Assembly: GCF_900119845.1 (NCBI RefSeq)
Contig: NZ_FPKU01000002.1
Location: forward strand, 467,381-531,380
DNA from: Devosia enhydra
Lineage (GTDB): Bacteria; Pseudomonadota; Alphaproteobacteria; Rhizobiales; Devosiaceae
DNA length: 64,000 bases
Direction: 5' to 3'
Shown: one piece after another, positions 20,341 to 31,342 of the stretch
Layout of the letters: each line of letters opens with the position of its first letter
Position numbering within the stretch: the first letter of the stretch is position 1
Notes under the pieces: model-generated
Databases searched by the model: none
The model's input: the letters and a program-made list of their open reading frames with translations, nothing else
Told to the model about the DNA's origin: nothing
Program-made: the position numbers and the translations under genes

Positions 20341-20733
20341 CTAGAAACCGGTGGCGGAAAAGGCATTCCTGACATGGCGCGGCCATGTGCCGGGTGCAAG
20401 GAAAAACACGTCGAACCGCATCGGGTGATCGGCGAGACGCGGATTGCGGGCCCGGAAATACTCGGCCGCCCGCACCAGCCGCTGCCGGTTGACCGAAGCC
20501 AGCGCATTGGCCTCGCCCGCCGCGCTGCCGCGCGTCTTGACCTCGACGAAGACGATCGATCGCCCGCGCCGCACGATGAGGTCGATCTCCCCCACCGGCG
20601 TCTTGTAGCGCTTTGCGATAACCCGATAGAATCGGCAATTGAACCACAGCGCCGCGAGGGTTTCGGCACGGCGGCCCTGCCGTTCGGCGCGGGCGCGATC
20701 AGGGCTTTTGTTCGCGGAGGGCGAGCGCGGCAT
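20341..20733 (-). CDS. yraN: YraN/UPF0102 family predicted endonuclease
   Basis: Restriction-endonuclease-fold protein of the UPF0102 family, 130 aa from the ATG at 20733; an adjacent ATG at 20736 is equally possible. The active-site pattern is GEIDLIVRRG...IVFVEVKTR, the D-(E/x)-K nuclease core. Its function in the cell is not established. The start lies inside the 3' end of rsmI (35-base overlap), indicating coupled expression. rsmI, yraN and an lpoA-like gene also cluster in enterobacteria. Confidence 0.9.
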   Translation of the reverse strand: MPRSPSANKSPDRARAERQGRRAETLAALWFNCRFYRVIAKRYKTPVGEIDLIVRRGRSIVFVEVKTRGSAAGEANALASVNRQRLVRAAEYFRARNPRLADHPMRFDVFFLAPGTWPRHVRNAFSATGF

Positions 20734-21595
20734 CATACACCTCCTTGCGCTTAAGCCCGAAACGGGCCGCAACGGCATCCACGGCGTCGCGCACGCTCTG
20801 GGCCTCCAGCGCCTCGGCAAGGGCCTCCTGCCAGTCAGCTTCAGCCACCACGCGCTCGGGCGCGCCGGCCACCAGCACCACGGCCTCGCCCCTGGTTTCG
20901 CCTTCGGCGAAGCGCGCGGCGAGATCGGCCAGCGTGCCCCGCTCCACCCGTTCGAAGCGCTTGGTCAATTCCAGCGCCACCGCCGCCTCGCGATCGGCCC
21001 CGAAGCTTTCGGCCATGTCGGCCAGGGTCTCGGCCAGCCGTCGCGGCGATTCGTAATAGACCAGCGTGTCGCGCCGCTCGGCCTCCTGCGCCAGCGCCTT
21101 GCGGCGGGCCGCCTGCCGGGCCGGCAGAAAGCCGAAAAAGCCGAAGGCATCGGTGGGCAGCCCCGCCACAGACAGCGCCGAGAGCAGCGCCGAGGCGCCC
21201 GGCACGGCAAAGACCGGCAGCCCCGCCTCGCGCACCGCGCGCACCAGCGGAAAGCCGGGATCGGAGAGCAGCGGCGTCCCGGCATCGGAAATCAGCGCGA
21301 TCGCCGCCCCCTGCCCCAGCCGGTCGATCACCTCGCCGATGCGCGCATGCTCGTTGTGCTCGTGCAGCGCCCGGCGCGGCGTGCGGATGCCGTAATGGTC
21401 GAGCAGCGTGGCGGAATGCCGCGTATCCTCGCAGAGCACGAGATCGGCACCGGCCAGCACACCGAGCGCGCGGATGGTGATGTCCGCAAGGTTTCCAATC
21501 GGGGTCGCCACCACATACAGCCCCTGCTGCGGGCGCGTCGCGGCGAGCTTCTGGCCGGCGACGTGATAGCTTGGCTCTGGCGTTCCCTCGGTCAC
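20699..21595 (-). CDS. rsmI: 16S rRNA (cytidine1402-2'-O)-methyltransferase
   Basis: SAM-dependent methyltransferase that modifies C1402 of 16S rRNA. I place the start at the GTG at 21595, preceded by AGGGAGG at ideal spacing, giving 298 aa. Conserved blocks are GLYVVATPIGNLADIT, CEDTRHSATLLDHYGI, ALISDAGTPLLSDPG and the YYESPRRLAETL loop. The frame runs open much further upstream, but that stretch overlaps the divergent lipoprotein gene and is not coding. It overlaps yraN. Confidence 0.95.
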   Translation of the reverse strand: MTEGTPEPSYHVAGQKLAATRPQQGLYVVATPIGNLADITIRALGVLAGADLVLCEDTRHSATLLDHYGIRTPRRALHEHNEHARIGEVIDRLGQGAAIALISDAGTPLLSDPGFPLVRAVREAGLPVFAVPGASALLSALSVAGLPTDAFGFFGFLPARQAARRKALAQEAERRDTLVYYESPRRLAETLADMAESFGADREAAVALELTKRFERVERGTLADLAARFAEGETRGEAVVLVAGAPERVVAEADWQEALAEALEAQSVRDAVDAVAARFGLKRKEVYDAALALREQKP

Positions 21596-21770
21596 GCGCC
21601 CTCCCTGCGGCTCGAAGGCGCTGTGCCTTCTGGCGCGCCCATTCGCCTTAGTCTTTAAGCGCGAGGCCTGCTCCTGTATAGACGAGCCGGGGCCGGGGCG
21701 GCCTGCCTTGTTCCGGGCATGATTGCCGGAAAGCTTGGTGCGCAAGGATTTTCTCGACGCGGGGGGCAGA

Positions 21771-22973
21771 GTGGACAGCATCGGCCGATTGGGACGCATC
21801 GCACGGATCGCCACCGGCATCGCGCTTGCCGGCCTCCTGGCCGCCTGCGCCTCGGTCGGCTTCGGCCCGATGATGAGCGAGGGCGGCACCACCGCCGACG
21901 CGTCCGCCCTTCCGGCCGTGCAGGGCCGCACCTTCGGCACCGGGCCCACCCGCGTGGCGCTGCTTTTGCCGCTTTCGGGCGATCCGGCGCTGGTTTCGGT
22001 GGGCAGCTCGCTCTCCAACGCCGCCCAGCTGGGCATGAAGTTCATCGCCGACAGCCCCAACCTCACCGAGAACATCACCCTCGTCCTCAAGGACAGCGGG
22101 GATACGGCGGGCGGCGCGGCGCAGGCGGCGAGCCAGGCGGTGGCCGAGGGCGCGAGCCTCATCCTCGGGCCGCTGCGCGCCGATCAGGTGACGGCGGTGG
22201 GCGGGGTGGCGCGCACCGCCGGCATCCCGGTCATCGGCTTTTCCAACAATTCGGGCGCCGCCGCTCCAGGGGTCTATCTCCTCAACGTCCTCCCCGAGGT
22301 CGAGGCCAAGCGCGCCTTGAGCTTCGTGCATGGCAAGGGCAAGCGCGCCTTTGCCGGCATTTTCCCGGCCACCGATTTCGGCCGCATCCATGAGGGCGCC
22401 TTCCGCCAGGCGGCAGCCGATCTCGGGCTCAACGCCCGGGCGGTCTATTCCTTTTCCAACGAGGCCGAAGCCCGCGCCTTGGTCCAGCAGGTGGCCCCCC
22501 TGCTGCAATCGCGCCAGATCGACACGCTGTTCCTGCCCGATCGTTCGACCGCGCCCAGCTTTGCCGTGATGCTCGAGGAGGCCGGCGTGCCCATGGGCAC
22601 GGTGCAGATCGTGGGTTCGGCCGACTGGAACGGCGACCAGGCCATCATGAACACGCCCTTCCTGTCGGGCGCGCTCTATCCGGCCGTCGATGAAACCGGC
22701 TACCAGGCGCTGGCCGGCGAATACCGCGCCCTGTTCGGGGGCGAACCGCACCCGCTCGCCACCATCTCCTATACCGCCGTCATCCTCGCCAACGCCTCGG
22801 CCCTCTCCCAGTCGACGCCCAAATATGACCGGGCGGCGCTGACCATCGCCGGAGGCTTCAACGGCCGCGACGGCGTCTTCCGCTTCCTGCCCGATGGGCG
22901 CAGCGAATATGCGCTGGTGATGAAGGAAATCGCCATTGCCAGCGCCCGCATCGTCGACGGGCCCAAGCTCTAG
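21771..22973 (+). CDS. LpoA-like penicillin-binding protein activator lipoprotein
   Basis: Lipoprotein with a periplasmic-binding-protein fold, matching the C-terminal domain of LpoA, the outer-membrane activator of PBP1A. The start is probably the GTG at 21771 with GGGGGG just upstream (400 aa); a TTG at 21723 is possible. The signal is IARIATGIALAGLLAAC with a lipobox LLAAC. The binding domain starts RVALLLPLSGDPALV and includes GPLRADQVTAV and PVIGFSNN. The long N-terminal TPR domain of enterobacterial LpoA is absent, as in other alphaproteobacteria. It is divergent from rsmI, the same arrangement as E. coli rsmI/lpoA. Whether it activates the class A PBP at 7564 is inference. Confidence 0.85.
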   Translation: MDSIGRLGRIARIATGIALAGLLAACASVGFGPMMSEGGTTADASALPAVQGRTFGTGPTRVALLLPLSGDPALVSVGSSLSNAAQLGMKFIADSPNLTENITLVLKDSGDTAGGAAQAASQAVAEGASLILGPLRADQVTAVGGVARTAGIPVIGFSNNSGAAAPGVYLLNVLPEVEAKRALSFVHGKGKRAFAGIFPATDFGRIHEGAFRQAAADLGLNARAVYSFSNEAEARALVQQVAPLLQSRQIDTLFLPDRSTAPSFAVMLEEAGVPMGTVQIVGSADWNGDQAIMNTPFLSGALYPAVDETGYQALAGEYRALFGGEPHPLATISYTAVILANASALSQSTPKYDRAALTIAGGFNGRDGVFRFLPDGRSEYALVMKEIAIASARIVDGPKL

Positions 22974-22976
22974 CGC

Positions 22977-23184
22977 GCTTCACCTTAAGGCTGGATCCCT
23001 CTCAGGACGCACTGAGCTCTCAGTCGGCCTCCCTCCCCTTGGACGGGGAGGGCCGGGGAGGGGTGACGGGAGCCAGTGAATCAACGGTGTGTCTGGTGGC
23101 TCTCCGCCCACCCACCCTTGATCCCTCCCCGCAAAGGGGGAGGGTGACGACTGCAGCGCCGCGCATCAGCCCAAACCTGAAACG
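22977..23184 (+). repeat. 208-bp intergenic element, copy 1
   Basis: Starts four bases after the lipoprotein stop and ends 19 bases before the pncA stop. It is nearly identical to the reverse complement of 35555-35762. The ends are imperfect inverted repeats (GCTTCACCTTAAGGCTG-like at the left, with the complement of GTTTGGGCTG at the right). Internally it has two hairpins built from the same CCCTCCCC/GGGGAGGG arms, near 23031-23051 and 23122-23143. It has no coding capacity. It looks like a MITE-like or palindromic intergenic element between convergent genes. Confidence 0.85.
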
Positions 23185-23202
23185 GCCTAGCTGGCGTCCG
23201 GT

Positions 23203-23829
23203 TCAGCTAATCGCGCCGCTCGTCACTCGCGTGACGCCGGCCCTATCCATGTCGGCGAGCGCCTTTTGCAGCGAGCCATCCGCATCGATGGCGCGCGAGA
23301 GATCCTCGACCACGATCGCATCGAACCCGAACGCCCGCGCGTCGAGTGCCGACCAGCCGACGCAGAAATCGAGCGCCAGCCCGCAGAGATAGACCCGCGA
23401 GAGCCCCCGTTCGCGCAGATAGCCGGCAAGCCCGGTCGGCGTCCTGCGATCGGCCTCGAGAAAGGCCGAATAGGAATCGATGCCGACCCGATAGCCCTTG
23501 CGGATGATGAGCTCGGCTGCATCGAGGCGCATCGCCGGATGGATCTCGGCCCCCTGCGTGCCCTGGACGCAATGGTCGGGCCAGAGCACCTGCGGGCCAT
23601 AATCGAGGTCGATCACCGAAAACGCCGCCCGCCCCGCATGGCTCGAGGCAAAGGAGAGATGGCCTGGCGGATGCCAATCCTGCGTCAGCACCAGATGATC
23701 GAAGCGCTCGGCCAGCGCCCTGATGCCGGGAATGATGGCATCGCCATCGGCCACCGCCAGCGCACCGCGGGGCAGGAAATCATGCTGCATGTCGACAATG
23801 ACGAGCACATCGCTTTTCGGATCGATCAT
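23203..23829 (-). CDS. pncA: Nicotinamidase/pyrazinamidase
   Basis: Hydrolyses nicotinamide to nicotinate in NAD salvage. The product has 208 aa from the ATG at 23829, with GAGGAGAAAG upstream. The catalytic triad is Asp13, Lys111 and Cys156 (GLALDFCVG). Metal ligands are Asp51, His53 (TQDWHP) and His86 (WPDHCVQG). All residues are present. It follows the small secreted-protein gene by 25 bases and may share its transcript. Confidence 0.95.
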   Translation of the reverse strand: MIDPKSDVLVIVDMQHDFLPRGALAVADGDAIIPGIRALAERFDHLVLTQDWHPPGHLSFASSHAGRAAFSVIDLDYGPQVLWPDHCVQGTQGAEIHPAMRLDAAELIIRKGYRVGIDSYSAFLEADRRTPTGLAGYLRERGLSRVYLCGLALDFCVGWSALDARAFGFDAIVVEDLSRAIDADGSLQKALADMDRAGVTRVTSGAIS

Positions 23830-23854
23830 CGCGTCTTTCTCCTCGTCCTGCGCG

Positions 23855-24217
23855 TCATTGCGGAAAACCGGCAAGCGCCGCGCAATCCTCAAAGCTCAGC
23901 GCCGGACGCGCGTCGCCGGCAAGGCTCGCTTCCACCTCGATCCTGAGGCTGGCGAGCAGTTCGTCGGTGCGTTCGGGCGACCAGCCGGAATCGCCATAGG
24001 CGACCGTTGCCGCCTCGATCAGCGCCGTGCCGCCATCGCGGAAGATTTCGGCGAGCTGTTTCTGCTCGGCATTGGCCGTGTCCGCCACCTCCTCGGCCAT
24101 CATCGAGAGGGCGACCCCGCACCAGGCCTGGGCGCGCGGCCCCTCGGGCACGGCCTGCGCCACCGCGACGCCGCAGGAGAGGAGGGCAAGGATGAACGGG
24201 AACGAAATGCGGATCAT
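23855..24217 (-). CDS. Small secreted protein, unknown function
   Basis: A 120-aa protein beginning MIRISFPFILALLSCGVAVAQA, a clear signal peptide with a likely cut after AQA. The mature part is acidic, mainly helical, and has two Cys (in QAWCG and EDCAAL) that could form a disulphide. I recognise no family. It lies in a minus-strand series after pabBC (nine-base gap) and before pncA (25 bases), so it is probably part of an operon, but the neighbours do not suggest a role. Confidence 0.65.
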   Translation of the reverse strand: MIRISFPFILALLSCGVAVAQAVPEGPRAQAWCGVALSMMAEEVADTANAEQKQLAEIFRDGGTALIEAATVAYGDSGWSPERTDELLASLRIEVEASLAGDARPALSFEDCAALAGFPQ

Positions 24218-24226
24218 GGCCAAAGT

Positions 24227-26008
24227 CTAGGCCCCGGCCTCGGGCGCAACAAGCTTGGCGGGCATCAGCCCGCGCAGCGAATTGCCAAGATGGATAATGG
24301 CGCCTTCCAGATCGGCCGGCCGCAGCACCGCCTCGCGCGCCCGTCCGGTGGCGATGAGCTCGGCCCGCAGCACCCCGGCCAGAAGCCCCGAGGCCAGCGG
24401 CGGGGTCAAGAGCACGCCATCGCGCTCGACAAACAGCGAGGTGATCGAGCCTTCGGTGAGCTCGCCGCGCGTATTGAGGAACACCACCTCGTCGATCGGC
24501 AGAAGCGCCTTCATCGCTTCGCGCGGCGGATCGTAGATGTGGCGCCGCGTGGTCTTGTGGATCAGCAGCGGATCGGTCTCGTCGATGATCTCGGGCGCGA
24601 TCGCGAAGCGGAAGGGGCCCGGCGCCTGGGGCGGCATCGGCACGGCGGTTACCGAGAGCCCGTCCCTGGGGTCGAGCAACAGCCGCACCCGCATGCGCGG
24701 CGCCGAAAACCCCGAAATCGCCGCTTCGAGCGCATCCCCGGCCGCGCCGTCATCGAGCGCGATCCCCAGCGCCCCGGCCGACGCCGCGAGCCGCTCGAGA
24801 TGCCGGTCGAGCAGCCAATAGCCCCTGCCCTCTTCCCAGAGCAGCGTTTCGATCAATCCGGGCGGCTCGGCGGCCTTCAGAAAACTCATCTTGAGCAGCG
24901 CTTCCTCATATTCATCCCCCGCCTCGCTATCGGCCACGATGCCCCCGCCGACGCCGATCTCGCCCCGCCCGTCCGGACCGATCACGAGGGTGCGGATCGC
25001 GACGTTGAAGCGGAAATCGCCATCGGGGGCGATCGATCCGATGGCCCCCGTATAGAACCCGCGCGGCTCGGGCTCCAGTTCCGCGATGATCTCCATGGCG
25101 CGAATCTTGGGCGCCCCGGTGATCGAGCCGCAGGGAAAAAGCGACAGCAGCGCATCGATGGGGTCGATGCCCTCAGCCATCTCCGCCGTGATCGTCGAGG
25201 TCATCTGGTGGAGGCTGGGATAGGTCTCGACGGCAAAAAGCTGCGGCACCCGCACGCTGCCGATCCGCGCGATGCGCGAGAGATCGTTGCGCAGAAGGTC
25301 AACGATCATCAGGTTCTCGGCCCGGTTCTTGGCATCGGCGGCAAGCCGTGCCCGCGCCGCCGCGTCGGCCTCTTGGGTCGCGCCCCGCGCCATCGTGCCC
25401 TTCATCGGCCGGGCGGTGAGGCGGCCCCCTTCGTTGGCCACGAAGAGCTCGGGCGAGAGCGAGAGCACATGCGCGTCGGCAAGCCGCATCAGCGCCCCAT
25501 GCGCCACCGGCTGGGCCGCCACCAGCAGGCGATAGAGCGCCGCCGGATCGCCGCGGCTTTCGAGGCGCGCCCTGAAGGTCAGGTTGGCCTGATAGATGTC
25601 GCCCGCCGCGATATAGCGCAGGATGGCGGCTACCGCCGCGCCATGATCCGCCCCGTCATGCCCGAGCCGCCTCAGTTCGACCTCGGCCGGACCCCGCCCG
25701 CAGCGCCTGAGACAATCGATCCGGTCGTGTCCCGCGAGCACCTCAGGCGCATCGAACACCCCCATCTCGATGAGCGGCAGGTCGGCATCGGGCAGCAGTG
25801 GGCGCAGCCGCTCTTCGCGCCAGAGCCCCAGCTCATAGCCGAGCGCGCCGGCAAGGTAATATCCCGCCTCCCGCGCCTTGCGCATCCGCGCCAGCGCGTC
25901 GGGCACCTCGGCGCCCCGGCGCGCGCTGATCCAGTCGCGGGGGGCGGCAAAGAGCAGCGCGCGGCCGGCAAGCGCGTCGTCGAGCAGCACCGTCCCGATG
26001 TCGATCAC
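24227..26008 (-). CDS. pabB: Fused aminodeoxychorismate synthase component I and aminodeoxychorismate lyase
   Basis: A 593-aa fusion that makes 4-aminobenzoate for folate. The N-terminal two thirds is the PabB chorismate-binding enzyme: DIYQANLTFR, RPMKGTMARG, ENLMIVDLLRNDLSRIA and FPCGSITGAPKIRAMEII. From about residue 380 the PabC-type PLP aminotransferase class IV domain follows, with HKTTRRHIYD (likely PLP lysine) and TEGSITSLFV. The start GTG at 26008 overlaps the alkB stop (GTGA), so translation is coupled. Such fusions are known in alphaproteobacteria. The glutamine amidotransferase PabA is not in the window. Confidence 0.93.
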   Translation of the reverse strand: MIDIGTVLLDDALAGRALLFAAPRDWISARRGAEVPDALARMRKAREAGYYLAGALGYELGLWREERLRPLLPDADLPLIEMGVFDAPEVLAGHDRIDCLRRCGRGPAEVELRRLGHDGADHGAAVAAILRYIAAGDIYQANLTFRARLESRGDPAALYRLLVAAQPVAHGALMRLADAHVLSLSPELFVANEGGRLTARPMKGTMARGATQEADAAARARLAADAKNRAENLMIVDLLRNDLSRIARIGSVRVPQLFAVETYPSLHQMTSTITAEMAEGIDPIDALLSLFPCGSITGAPKIRAMEIIAELEPEPRGFYTGAIGSIAPDGDFRFNVAIRTLVIGPDGRGEIGVGGGIVADSEAGDEYEEALLKMSFLKAAEPPGLIETLLWEEGRGYWLLDRHLERLAASAGALGIALDDGAAGDALEAAISGFSAPRMRVRLLLDPRDGLSVTAVPMPPQAPGPFRFAIAPEIIDETDPLLIHKTTRRHIYDPPREAMKALLPIDEVVFLNTRGELTEGSITSLFVERDGVLLTPPLASGLLAGVLRAELIATGRAREAVLRPADLEGAIIHLGNSLRGLMPAKLVAPEAGA

Positions 26009-26625
26009 GGCAGGGTCACCCGCCGCAGCGTCAGATTGATCCGCCCGCCCTCGGGAAAGACGCCCGCATGGCGCCCCAGGAGGGTGGACGTCCCCGGCAT
26101 CAGCCTGTCGATGCCGTGGAAGGCGAGCCGCTCGGGCCCTGCCAGCATCATCACATCGCCCGATTCGAGCATGAAGCTCGTCGTCGGATCCTCCCGCCGT
26201 GTGCCGCCCAGGCGGAACCGCGCGCTGTCGCCGAGCGAAACCGAGAGCACGGGCGCGTCGAAATCGGCCTCGTCGCGGTCCTGGTGAAGGCCCATCTTCG
26301 CCTTGGGGCCATAATGATTGACGAGGCAGGCCTCGGGGGGATGGGCATAGCCGGCATGCTTTTGCCAAAGAGCGAGCAGCATCGTCGGCATCGGCGCCCA
26401 GGGCGTCCCCGTATCGGGATGCAGCGCCTGGTAGCGATAGCCGCGCTTGTCCGAGACCCAGCCCAATGGCCCCAGATTGGTCATCCGCACCGAAAACGGC
26501 GTGCCCCAGCGCGGCAGGGTCGGCTGGAAGAACGGCGCGACCGACAGGCTTTCCACCACCGCGTCGATCAGGGCGATCTGCGTGGCGTCATCGAGATGGT
26601 CGACAATAAGATCGGCTGGGGTCAA
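26005..26625 (-). CDS. alkB: AlkB-type alkylated DNA repair dioxygenase
   Basis: Fe(II)/2-oxoglutarate dioxygenase that removes methyl lesions such as 1-methyladenine from DNA. The product is about 206 aa. Iron ligands are His and Asp in [10 protein letters not shown] and the distal His in RLAFHGIDR; 2-oxoglutarate is held by Arg residues in the RINLTLRRV motif at the C-terminus. The [12 protein letters not shown] block is also diagnostic. The start is uncertain: TTG at 26625 fits the usual length but has no clear ribosome-binding site. It overlaps pabB by four bases and is divergent from dnaK. Confidence 0.9.
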   Translation of the reverse strand: MTPADLIVDHLDDATQIALIDAVVESLSVAPFFQPTLPRWGTPFSVRMTNLGPLGWVSDKRGYRYQALHPDTGTPWAPMPTMLLALWQKHAGYAHPPEACLVNHYGPKAKMGLHQDRDEADFDAPVLSVSLGDSARFRLGGTRREDPTTSFMLESGDVMMLAGPERLAFHGIDRLMPGTSTLLGRHAGVFPEGGRINLTLRRVTLP

Positions 26626-26688
26626 GGGGGCGGCCTCGGGCAGGAAGCGGGGCGGAACGGGGGCAGACGGGTTTTCCCGGCCATCGCG

Positions 26689-26719
26689 CTTGCAGGGCCG
26701 GAATCAGCCTCCTATATAG
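26689..26719 (+). promoter_or_regulatory. Candidate RpoH heat-shock promoter of dnaK
   Basis: CTTGCA at 26689-26694 and CCTATATAG at 26711-26719, with 18 bases between CTTG and the -10 block. This fits the alphaproteobacterial heat-shock pattern CTTG-N17/18-CYTATNT. It lies 130 bases before the dnaK start, leaving a long leader. The hslV upstream region has a very similar pair of motifs. Confidence 0.55.
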
Positions 26720-26849
26720 CCCTCGACGCCCGGAAGCGGGCAATATGAACCAAATCTCATACGGGGACCTGGGTCCGCGCGAGTGGACCACGGAACTGCC
26801 GGATCCTCGGGGTTCCAGCATGGGTTCGCTAGGAAAGAGGCTAGAAGAC

Positions 26850-28754
<1,905 letters not shown>

Positions 28755-28776
28755 TCGTTTCCTTCCGACAGTCTTC

Positions 28777-28808
28777 AAGGGCCTGGCACAGCGCCGGGCC
28801 CTTTTTGT
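28777..28808 (+). terminator. Rho-independent terminator of dnaK
   Basis: AAGGGCC-t-GGC and GCC-g-GGCCCTT arms around an ACAGC-type loop, followed by a TTTTTG run. It starts 22 bases past the dnaK stop. It separates dnaK from the hydrolase and dnaJ genes. Confidence 0.85.
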
Positions 28809-28871
28809 TTGCGCTGTTGGTCCGGCTGCGACCTTGGGGCAACATTTGCATTGCCCTGTGCGCATCGGGGG

Positions 28872-28887
28872 CGTTTCACGTGAATCA
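28872..28887. promoter_or_regulatory. parS-like site (14/16)
   Basis: CGTTTCACGTGAATCA matches the parS consensus TGTTTCACGTGAAACA at 14 of 16 positions; the mismatches are at positions 1 and 14. The second mismatch creates a GAATC (GANTC) site at 28882-28886. It lies in the gap after the dnaK terminator, about 31 kb from parAB. Confidence 0.6.
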
Positions 28888-28967
28888 GGGTTGCGGCGCA
28901 TGCCACAAAGCGGTCATCTTTGGCCTACTCCAACTGATTTGGCCCGTTGCCAGAAAGCCGCTGACCC

Positions 28968-30023
28968 TTGTCCGCCGCCGACCCCAAGAGCTTCATCGCA
29001 ACCGCCAGTTTTTCGGTTGCTCCCCCCAAGCCGGTCGAGCCGCCGCGGCTCGATGCCGATATGGGGCACGTGCTCGCGGTCTGGCAGAAGCTGGGCGGTC
29101 GCGGCTTGCAGGGGCTCAAGCTCGAGGAGGCGCGCGCCCTGCCCCCGCTGGTCCTCGCCGCCCGCACCATCCTCCGGCGCACAGACGACATGGGCGTCGA
29201 CATGGAGCCGGCCCGCATCCCCGGCGCCGCAGGACTTCTCGATGCTCGCGTCTATCGCCGCCGCGCCGCGGCCCGTTCGGGGGAAGCCGGCGCCATCCTG
29301 TTCTTTCCGGGCGGCGGCTGGGTGCTGGGCAGCCTCGATGCCCATGACGAAACCTGCCGCACCCTCGCCCTGCGCACCGGGGCGGTGGTGATCGCGGTGC
29401 TGCCCCGGCAGGCGCCCGAGCACAAATTCCCCGCCGCCCATGACGATGCCAATGCGCTCTGGGCCTGGCTGATGCGCGAGGCCGAGGGCCTGCGCATCGA
29501 TCCGCGCCGCTGCGCGGTGGCGGGTGAAGGGTCGGGCGGCAATCTCGCTTTCAATGTCGCGCTCTTTGCCCGCGACAGCCGTGGCGCCGACAAGCTGCCC
29601 CATCCCGTCCATGTCGCCATGCTCACCCCGGTTGCCGGGGGCGGGCTCGATACGCCCAGCCATCGCGAATGCGGCGCGGCCCTGCCGCTCGGCACGCCCG
29701 GGGCGAAATGGCTCGGCCAGCAGGTTTTCGAGCAGACCAAGCAGGCCTATGACAAGCGCATCGCGCTGGCGCTTCGGGCCGATCTTTCCGGCCTGCCGCC
29801 CATCAGCCTCGTTCTGGCCGGCGCCGATCCGCTGCGCAGCGATGGCGAGCAACTGGGCCAGGCGCTCAAGCGCTCCGGCATCCGCGTCACCACCAGCCTT
29901 TATGATGGGGTGACCCATGATTTCTTCGGCCTGGGGCAGGTCGTGACCAAGGCGGCCTTCGCCCAAGGCGAGGTCGGGATGGCGCTCGCCCTCGCGCTCG
30001 GCACCGATCCGCGCTACATCTGA
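28968..30023 (+). CDS. Alpha/beta hydrolase of the hormone-sensitive lipase family, altered nucleophile
   Basis: About 351 aa. The oxyanion-hole motif FFPGGGWVLGS replaces the usual HGGG. The acid motif ADPLRSDGE and the His in YDGVTHDFFG are in their expected places. The nucleophile elbow reads GEGSGGN instead of GDSAGGN, so the canonical serine position is Gly with Ser one residue later. The enzyme may be inactive, use the shifted Ser, or have another role. The start is uncertain: TTG at 28968 or ATG at 29061; neither has a strong ribosome-binding site. It sits between dnaK and dnaJ on the same strand, an unusual interruption. Confidence 0.8.
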   Translation: MSAADPKSFIATASFSVAPPKPVEPPRLDADMGHVLAVWQKLGGRGLQGLKLEEARALPPLVLAARTILRRTDDMGVDMEPARIPGAAGLLDARVYRRRAAARSGEAGAILFFPGGGWVLGSLDAHDETCRTLALRTGAVVIAVLPRQAPEHKFPAAHDDANALWAWLMREAEGLRIDPRRCAVAGEGSGGNLAFNVALFARDSRGADKLPHPVHVAMLTPVAGGGLDTPSHRECGAALPLGTPGAKWLGQQVFEQTKQAYDKRIALALRADLSGLPPISLVLAGADPLRSDGEQLGQALKRSGIRVTTSLYDGVTHDFFGLGQVVTKAAFAQGEVGMALALALGTDPRYI

Positions 30024-30172
30024 GGGGTTCCGCCGGCCGCGCGGGGTGTTGCCTCGCGCTTGTCCTATGGTAAGAGCGGCGCACCATACCTATTTGAGGC
30101 GGGCGCACCGCGACGGCTCGATCCTTTGGGCCGGCGCGCGCCCTGCCAGAACAGCCCGAGAGACGATCGAGA

Positions 30173-31315
30173 TTGGCTAAACGCGACTTCTACGATGTGC
30201 TCGGCGTGCCCAAGGGGAGCGACGAGGCGGCCCTCAAGAGCGCCTATCGCAAGCTTGCCATGCAGTTCCACCCGGATCGCAACCCCGGCAATGCCGAAGC
30301 CGAACACCGCTTCAAGGAAATCAACGAGGCCTATGATACCTTGAAGGACGCCCAGAAACGGGCGGCCTATGACCGGTTCGGCCACGCTGCCTTCGAAAAC
30401 GGCGGCGGGCGCGGCGCCAGCGGTTTCGGGCCCGATTTCTCCTCCTCCATGTCCGATATCTTCGAGGATATCTTCGGCGATTTCATGGGCGGGGGCCGCG
30501 GCCAGGGCCAGGGCGGACGCGCCAGCCAGTCGCGCCTGCGCGGCTCGGACCTGCGCTACAATCTCGAGATCACCCTCGAGGAAGCGTTCCTCGGGCGCAC
30601 CGTCGACATCGACGTGCCCACCCTCGTCACCTGCGATACCTGCGATGGCTCGGGCGCCAAGCCCGGCACGGGGCTTTCCACCTGCAAGCACTGCAACGGG
30701 CACGGCAAGGTCCGCGCGGCGCAGGGCTTTTTCACCATCGAGCGCACTTGCCCGGTCTGCCACGGCCGCGGCCAGATGATGGACAATCCCTGCACCGATT
30801 GCGGCGGCCAGGGCCGGCGCCAGCAGAACCGCACCCTTTCGGTCGACATTCCCAAGGGCATCGAGGACGGCACCCGCATCAGGCTCGCCAATGAAGGCGA
30901 GGCCGGGCTGCGCGGCGGGCCGCCGGGCGATCTCTACATCTTCGTGTCGGTCAAGCCGCACGACCTGTTCCAGCGCGACGGGGCCGATCTTTATGCCCGC
31001 GTGCCCATCGCCATGACCACGGCGGCGCTTGGCGGCGAGTTCGAGGTGCCAACCCTCGATGCCGCGCGCGCCCGGGTCAAGGTGTCGCCCGGAACCCAGC
31101 CGGGCCAGCGCGTGCGCCTCAAGGGCAAGGGCATGCCGATCCTGCGCAGCAAGGATATCGGCGATCTCTATGTCCAGCTCGATGTGGAAACGCCGCAGAA
31201 CCTGTCGCGGCGCCAGCGCGAGCTGCTCGAGGAGTTCGAAAAGCTCAACACGCGCGAGACCTCGCCGACCTCGGACGGGTTCTTTTCCAAGCTCAAGAGC
31301 TTTTTCGAGACCTGA
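30173..31315 (+). CDS. dnaJ: Chaperone protein DnaJ (Hsp40)
   Basis: Co-chaperone that delivers substrates to DnaK and stimulates its ATPase. It has 380 aa and starts at a TTG ([12 protein letters not shown]). The J domain contains the HPD motif in [10 protein letters not shown] Gly/Phe-rich stretch follows, then four zinc-binding repeats: [24 protein letters not shown] and CTDCGGQG. The C-terminal beta domains are complete. Upstream, CCTATTTGAG at 30089-30098 matches the heat-shock -10 pattern, but the nearest CTTG (30059) is 26 bases away, too far for a normal promoter. Confidence 0.97.
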   Translation: MAKRDFYDVLGVPKGSDEAALKSAYRKLAMQFHPDRNPGNAEAEHRFKEINEAYDTLKDAQKRAAYDRFGHAAFENGGGRGASGFGPDFSSSMSDIFEDIFGDFMGGGRGQGQGGRASQSRLRGSDLRYNLEITLEEAFLGRTVDIDVPTLVTCDTCDGSGAKPGTGLSTCKHCNGHGKVRAAQGFFTIERTCPVCHGRGQMMDNPCTDCGGQGRRQQNRTLSVDIPKGIEDGTRIRLANEGEAGLRGGPPGDLYIFVSVKPHDLFQRDGADLYARVPIAMTTAALGGEFEVPTLDAARARVKVSPGTQPGQRVRLKGKGMPILRSKDIGDLYVQLDVETPQNLSRRQRELLEEFEKLNTRETSPTSDGFFSKLKSFFET

Positions 31316-31342
31316 TATCGCCGGCAGCATGAGGGCAACGAC

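Noticed and set aside
30059-30098. CTTG and CCTATTTGAG as a complete heat-shock promoter of dnaJ
   Set aside because: The spacing is 26 bases instead of 17-18. Only the -10-like half is mentioned, with low weight.
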